Under the pieces are notes generated by a model, which saw nothing but the letters and a program-made list of their open reading frames with translations, was not told where the DNA came from and searched no databases. Positions 5,997 through 8,348 of a stretch of 8,348 bases of DNA are shown here, piece by piece. Both the position numbers and the translations under genes were made by a program. Source of the DNA: an uncultured bacterium. Its GTDB lineage: Bacteria; Planctomycetota; Phycisphaerae; Phycisphaerales; SM1A02. Position 1 is the first letter of the stretch; each line of letters starts with the position of its first letter. Where the stretch lies: contig CAJACJ010000383.1 in NCBI GenBank assembly GCA_903938205.1, positions 1-8,348 of the forward strand, read 5' to 3'.

Positions 5997-7613
5997 ATGC
6001 CCGCCGTACACATTCACAACACGCTTACTGGTGAACTTTCCGAAATTAAACCCATCTCGGGCGCGGCTGGTCCCGTTACTTTTTATACATGCGGACCAAC
6101 GGTGTATGACGATGCGCACATTGGAAACTTTCGCTCATTTCTAAACGCCGACATTTTGCGCCGCACCATTGAACTTACTGGAACGCCCGTTCGCCATGTC
6201 ATGAACATTACCGATGTTGGTCACATGACCGACGACACTAATGCAGATGGTGGCGGCGAGGACAAGATGGCTGTTGCGGGTCGCCGCCTGGTTGAAGCCA
6301 AAAAGTCTGGAAAAATTCACGCCGATGTCGCCATTGACGCCAACGATCCAATGGCGATTGCGGATTTTTATGCCAACCGATTTCTTGAAGATGCGCGCTT
6401 GCTTGGTCTGAAGGTTGCCATCGAAGCGCAAGACGATCCATCGCTTATGCCGCGACCAACCAAGTGGATTTCACAAATGCTTGACATGATCAAGCAACTT
6501 ATTGAGCGCGACCACGCGTATGTGGCTAGCGACGGCGCGGTGTATTTCAATGTGAAAAGTTTCGCTGACTACGGAAAACTTTCTGGCAACACGCTAGATA
6601 ATTTGCGCGAGGGCGAGGGCGGCCGCATTAGCGCGCAGCATCAGGCGGCAAAGAAAAATCCAGGCGACTTTATGTTGTGGAAGCCCGACCCGCATCATGT
6701 TTTGAAATGGGATTCGCCTTACGGCGCGGGTTATCCAGGTTGGCATTTGGAATGCTCCGCCATGGCCGCGGGTTTGCTCGGCGCCGAAATTGATATTCAC
6801 TCTGGCGGCGAGGACAATATTTTCCCGCATCACGAATGCGAAATTGCGCAGAGTCGGTGCGCGCACAACAAGCCAAGCTTCGCACGCCTGTGGTTTCACA
6901 CGCGCCACCTCATCGTTGAGGGCGAGAAGATGTCCAAGAGCAAAGGCAATTTTTTCACCGCGCGAGACTTGTTCGCTAAGGGCGTTACGCCCGCCGCTCT
7001 GCGCCTAGAAATTACGCGCACGCATTACCGCACCAACGCCAATTTCACCATGCAGGGTTTGGCGGATTGCCAGCGAATGATTGATCGATGGAGTCGCGCT
7101 ACCGAGGCGTTGCAAGCGAAAGTTGCGGCGGCAACGCCACGTTTAGTGGGAGGCGAGGCACACAATTCCGCCAGCGCCAAAAACGCGAACGCAAATATAA
7201 ATGCAAATGCAAGCGCAAACATCAATCACAACGCGCCTGCCGGACCGCTTGAAATCGCCCTGCCGCGATTCACTCAAGCGTTGTGCGAAGACTTAAACAT
7301 GGCGCGCGCAATTGCCGCTTTGAATGAAGCAGTGGCAGTTGAAGACAACTCCGCGTGCGCGCATCGCGAACTTGCGGCGCTGCACAAAATGGATTCCGTT
7401 CTTGGCGTGCTAGAGCGCAACACTCAAGTTGCAACCAGTGGCGACAGCGACTTCGAAGCCAAAGTGAACGCGCTGATTGAAGTCCGTGCCGCCGCGCGGC
7501 GCAACAAAGATTTTGCCGCAAGCGATCGCGCGCGCGATGAACTTGTGTCGTTAGGCGTGCAAATAAAAGATGGCGCCACGGGAACCACTTGGACGCGCGC
7601 GGTTCGTGCTTGA
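5997..7613 (+). CDS. cysS: Cysteinyl-tRNA synthetase (CysRS)
   Basis: This class Ia enzyme activates cysteine with ATP and charges tRNA-Cys in the cytoplasm. I chose ATG 5997 (538 residues, MPAVHIHNTLTG), which matches the CysRS N-terminus; a TTG at 5970 would add nine unlikely residues. Zinc and active-site motifs are intact: CGPTVYD (32-38) with Cys32, the HIGN signature (41-44), GWHLECSAM (248-256) with Cys253, and FPHHECEIAQS (276-286). The ATP-binding EKMSKSKGN is at 310-318. The end, DGATGTTW, matches the usual CysRS C-terminus. The protein is longer than E. coli CysRS (461). Extra length lies in the GGGEDKMAVAGRR region near 85-97, which I recall from other PVC bacteria, and in a low-complexity Asn/Ala insertion at about 390-417 before the DALR-type helical domain. 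The gene follows mscS by 164 bases, so it probably has its own promoter, and a hairpin plus T-run lies about 100 bases downstream. Confidence 0.97.
   Translation: MPAVHIHNTLTGELSEIKPISGAAGPVTFYTCGPTVYDDAHIGNFRSFLNADILRRTIELTGTPVRHVMNITDVGHMTDDTNADGGGEDKMAVAGRRLVEAKKSGKIHADVAIDANDPMAIADFYANRFLEDARLLGLKVAIEAQDDPSLMPRPTKWISQMLDMIKQLIERDHAYVASDGAVYFNVKSFADYGKLSGNTLDNLREGEGGRISAQHQAAKKNPGDFMLWKPDPHHVLKWDSPYGAGYPGWHLECSAMAAGLLGAEIDIHSGGEDNIFPHHECEIAQSRCAHNKPSFARLWFHTRHLIVEGEKMSKSKGNFFTARDLFAKGVTPAALRLEITRTHYRTNANFTMQGLADCQRMIDRWSRATEALQAKVAAATPRLVGGEAHNSASAKNANANINANASANINHNAPAGPLEIALPRFTQALCEDLNMARAIAALNEAVAVEDNSACAHRELAALHKMDSVLGVLERNTQVATSGDSDFEAKVNALIEVRAAARRNKDFAASDRARDELVSLGVQIKDGATGTTWTRAVRA
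7182..7235 (+). repeat. In-frame alternating Asn-X repeat within cysS
   Basis: Eighteen residues (396-413 of CysRS) place Asn at every second position, with one Ser substitution; Ala, Ile or His fills the gaps. The DNA is an imperfect six-base repeat of the form AAY-GCR, with ATA, ATC and CAC variants. It sits where other CysRS proteins have a short linker between the catalytic/stem-contact part and the C-terminal helical domain. Confidence 0.8.
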
Positions 7614-7632
7614 TTTTAAATTGCACAACAGG

Positions 7633-7644
7633 GCGAATATTCGC
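7633..7644. repeat. 12-base perfect palindrome downstream of cysS
   Basis: GCGAATATTCGC is a perfect inverted repeat with no loop, 19 bases after the cysS stop. With no spacer and no T-run it is not a terminator; a dimeric regulator site or chance are both possible. Confidence 0.4.
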
Positions 7645-7704
7645 GCCACATAAACGATGTTGCCACGCGTGCCAAACAAAAATTTAGCGGAATAAATGCA
7701 AGAC

Positions 7705-7815
7705 CCCCAAGTCGCAGTAGTGCGGTTTTTTGAGTTGACGGGGCTTTGTATTTACCCAGTGCGAATTGTCTGATCTTGGGGCAACACTATTATTTTGTAG
7801 GCTCACTTAGCCCCA
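7705..7815. repeat. Competing inverted repeats in the cysS / lipoprotein intergenic gap
   Basis: CCCCAAG (7705-7711) is perfectly complementary to CTTGGGG (7775-7781), enclosing the terminator hairpin. The overlapping element TGGGGC (7777-7782) is also complementary to GCCCCA (7810-7815). The central G-rich element can therefore pair with only one partner at a time. The pairing is directly visible; any function is inferred. Confidence 0.45.
7709..7731 (+). terminator. Probable intrinsic terminator of cysS
   Basis: AAGTCGCA (7709-7716) pairs with TGCGGTTT (7721-7728) around a GTAG loop. That gives eight pairs, including two G-U pairs, and six Ts run from 7726 to 7731. The stem is short but has the layout of a Rho-independent terminator and sits about 100 bases past the cysS stop, between convergent genes. 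It reads as a terminator on the + strand only. Confidence 0.55.
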
Positions 7816-7829
7816 CGAACCGTTCGTCT

Positions 7830-8291
7830 TTAATGCGAAAATTCCACAACAGTTGTGCCGCTGTCATTATTCAATCGCAACAAGCCGCCTTCTAAGGAAA
7901 AGTTTCGCACGCTTGCGAGCGCTGCAAAATAAGCCTGTTCGGTTTTCATCAGTTCTGGCGATCCCGCCATTTTGGTAGAAACAAGCGGACCAAATTTCAA
8001 TTGCCCAGTTGCCGTTGTGCATGTTCCAGAAAATCGATTCACGCCGCCGAATCCAGAGACCGCGTTGTTGGCTGCAAACTCAAGACTGAGATTTGCGCTT
8101 GGAATTGCTCCGTTGCTATTCATGCTGACCAACACCCACTTGCCACCTCCAAGCGATTTAGGATCGGTTTGCGCTTCAATTTCTTGTTTCATCCAAACTG
8201 GTTGCGAATCGCAACCAACGGTAATCACCGCGCCAAACATGGCGGTAAAAAGAATTGAAGCAACCGAAAGCGCGCGATGGATTTGTGTCAT
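7830..8291 (-). CDS. META/HslJ-domain protein, probable lipoprotein
   Basis: The product has 153 residues. A short N-terminus with Arg6 is followed by a hydrophobic run (about 8-26) ending TVGC, with Cys27 as the likely lipidated residue. Thr at -3 is not the usual Leu, so the lipobox is imperfect, though the context (C followed by DSQP) is lipoprotein-like. A linker at 28-48 leads to a META domain (HslJ type): KWVLVSMNSNG (51-61), SGFGGVNRFSGTC (79-91), LKFGPLVSTKMAG (98-110), then EQAYFAALASVRNFSLEGG (118-136) and LLRLNNDSGTTVVEF. Members of this family are periplasmic or outer-membrane proteins linked in E. coli to heat induction and novobiocin tolerance, with no known enzyme activity. The ATG at 8289-8291 has a strong Shine-Dalgarno five bases away. 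The gene faces cysS and appears monocistronic within the window. Confidence 0.85.
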   Translation of the reverse strand: MTQIHRALSVASILFTAMFGAVITVGCDSQPVWMKQEIEAQTDPKSLGGGKWVLVSMNSNGAIPSANLSLEFAANNAVSGFGGVNRFSGTCTTATGQLKFGPLVSTKMAGSPELMKTEQAYFAALASVRNFSLEGGLLRLNNDSGTTVVEFSH

Positions 8292-8296
8292 GTGTG

Positions 8297-8301
8297 TCCT
8301 T
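8297..8301 (-). promoter_or_regulatory. Ribosome binding site of the META lipoprotein gene
   Basis: On the - strand AAGGA lies five bases before the ATG at 8291. No in-frame ATG, GTG or TTG occurs upstream in the window, so this start is well supported. Confidence 0.7.
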
Positions 8302-8314
8302 ATGTTTTGAAAAG

Positions 8315-8320
8315 ATGATA
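8315..8320 (-). promoter_or_regulatory. Possible -10 box for the META lipoprotein gene
   Basis: TATCAT on the - strand lies 23 bases before the start codon, leaving room for a short leader that contains the ribosome binding site. The hexamer at the -35 spacing (ACTAAA) is poor, so this is tentative. The same TATCAT hexamer occurs just before cysS. Confidence 0.25.
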
Positions 8321-8348
8321 GATGAACGAAAAGTGAGTTTAGTTCTGC

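Noticed and set aside
7270..7626. A 118-codon - strand open frame opposite the end of cysS
   Set aside because: The translation is Arg/Leu/Cys-rich with no motifs, and it covers the conserved C-terminal domain of CysRS.
7815..7827. ACGAAC-C-GTTCGT as a LexA-type operator or as a terminator for the lipoprotein gene
   Set aside because: The Gram-positive LexA box needs four bases between GAAC and GTTC, while here there is one. As a terminator it lacks a following T-run on the - strand.
7972..8310. A 112-codon + strand open frame overlapping the lipoprotein gene
   Set aside because: The opposite strand encodes a clear META domain with a signal sequence and Shine-Dalgarno; this frame has neither.

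Overview
This window holds eight protein-coding genes, seven complete and one cut by the left edge. It looks like the end of a bacterial surface-polysaccharide locus joined to ordinary chromosomal genes. I see no mobile element, CRISPR array, tRNA or rRNA. The organism is Gram-negative-like: it carries nucleotide-sugar genes for an LPS or capsule residue, a WaaE-type glycosyltransferase and a predicted lipoprotein. The composition is moderate, with the cysteinyl-tRNA synthetase gene visibly more GC-rich than the glycan genes. The style of the CysRS, the GT2 enzyme and the META-domain lipoprotein suggests the Planctomycetes/PVC group, possibly Phycisphaerae. That placement rests on recall of protein style and is weak.

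Left part (1-4850), glycan locus. A WbuB-like GT4 glycosyltransferase runs leftward off the window. Diverging from it is a tight three-gene operon, wlbA-wlbB-wlbC (wbpB-wbpD-wbpE in Pseudomonas nomenclature). These genes encode the NAD-dependent 3-dehydrogenase, the N-acetyltransferase and the PLP aminotransferase that turn UDP-GlcNAcA into UDP-GlcNAc3NAcA, usually the precursor of UDP-ManNAc3NAcA. The three genes are joined by 4-nt stop/start overlaps (GTGA and ATGA). The C6 dehydrogenase (WbpA) and the C2 epimerase (WbpI/WlbD) that bracket this pathway are not in the window. A WaaE/KdtX-like GT2 glycosyltransferase converges on wlbC from the other strand, and the two genes overlap by 41 nt at their 3' ends.

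Right part (4851-8348), housekeeping and envelope genes. An MscS-type mechanosensitive channel gene and cysS (cysteinyl-tRNA synthetase) lie in tandem on the + strand. A small META/HslJ-domain lipoprotein gene faces them on the - strand. The 216-nt gap between cysS and the lipoprotein gene holds a credible intrinsic terminator for cysS and several inverted repeats that could form alternative structures.

Nothing here is clearly a new system. The items most worth a second look are the alternating-Asn insertion inside CysRS, the competing inverted repeats downstream of cysS, the 41-nt convergent overlap, the Thr/Ala-rich insertion in the GT2 enzyme and a possible leaderless start for cysS.
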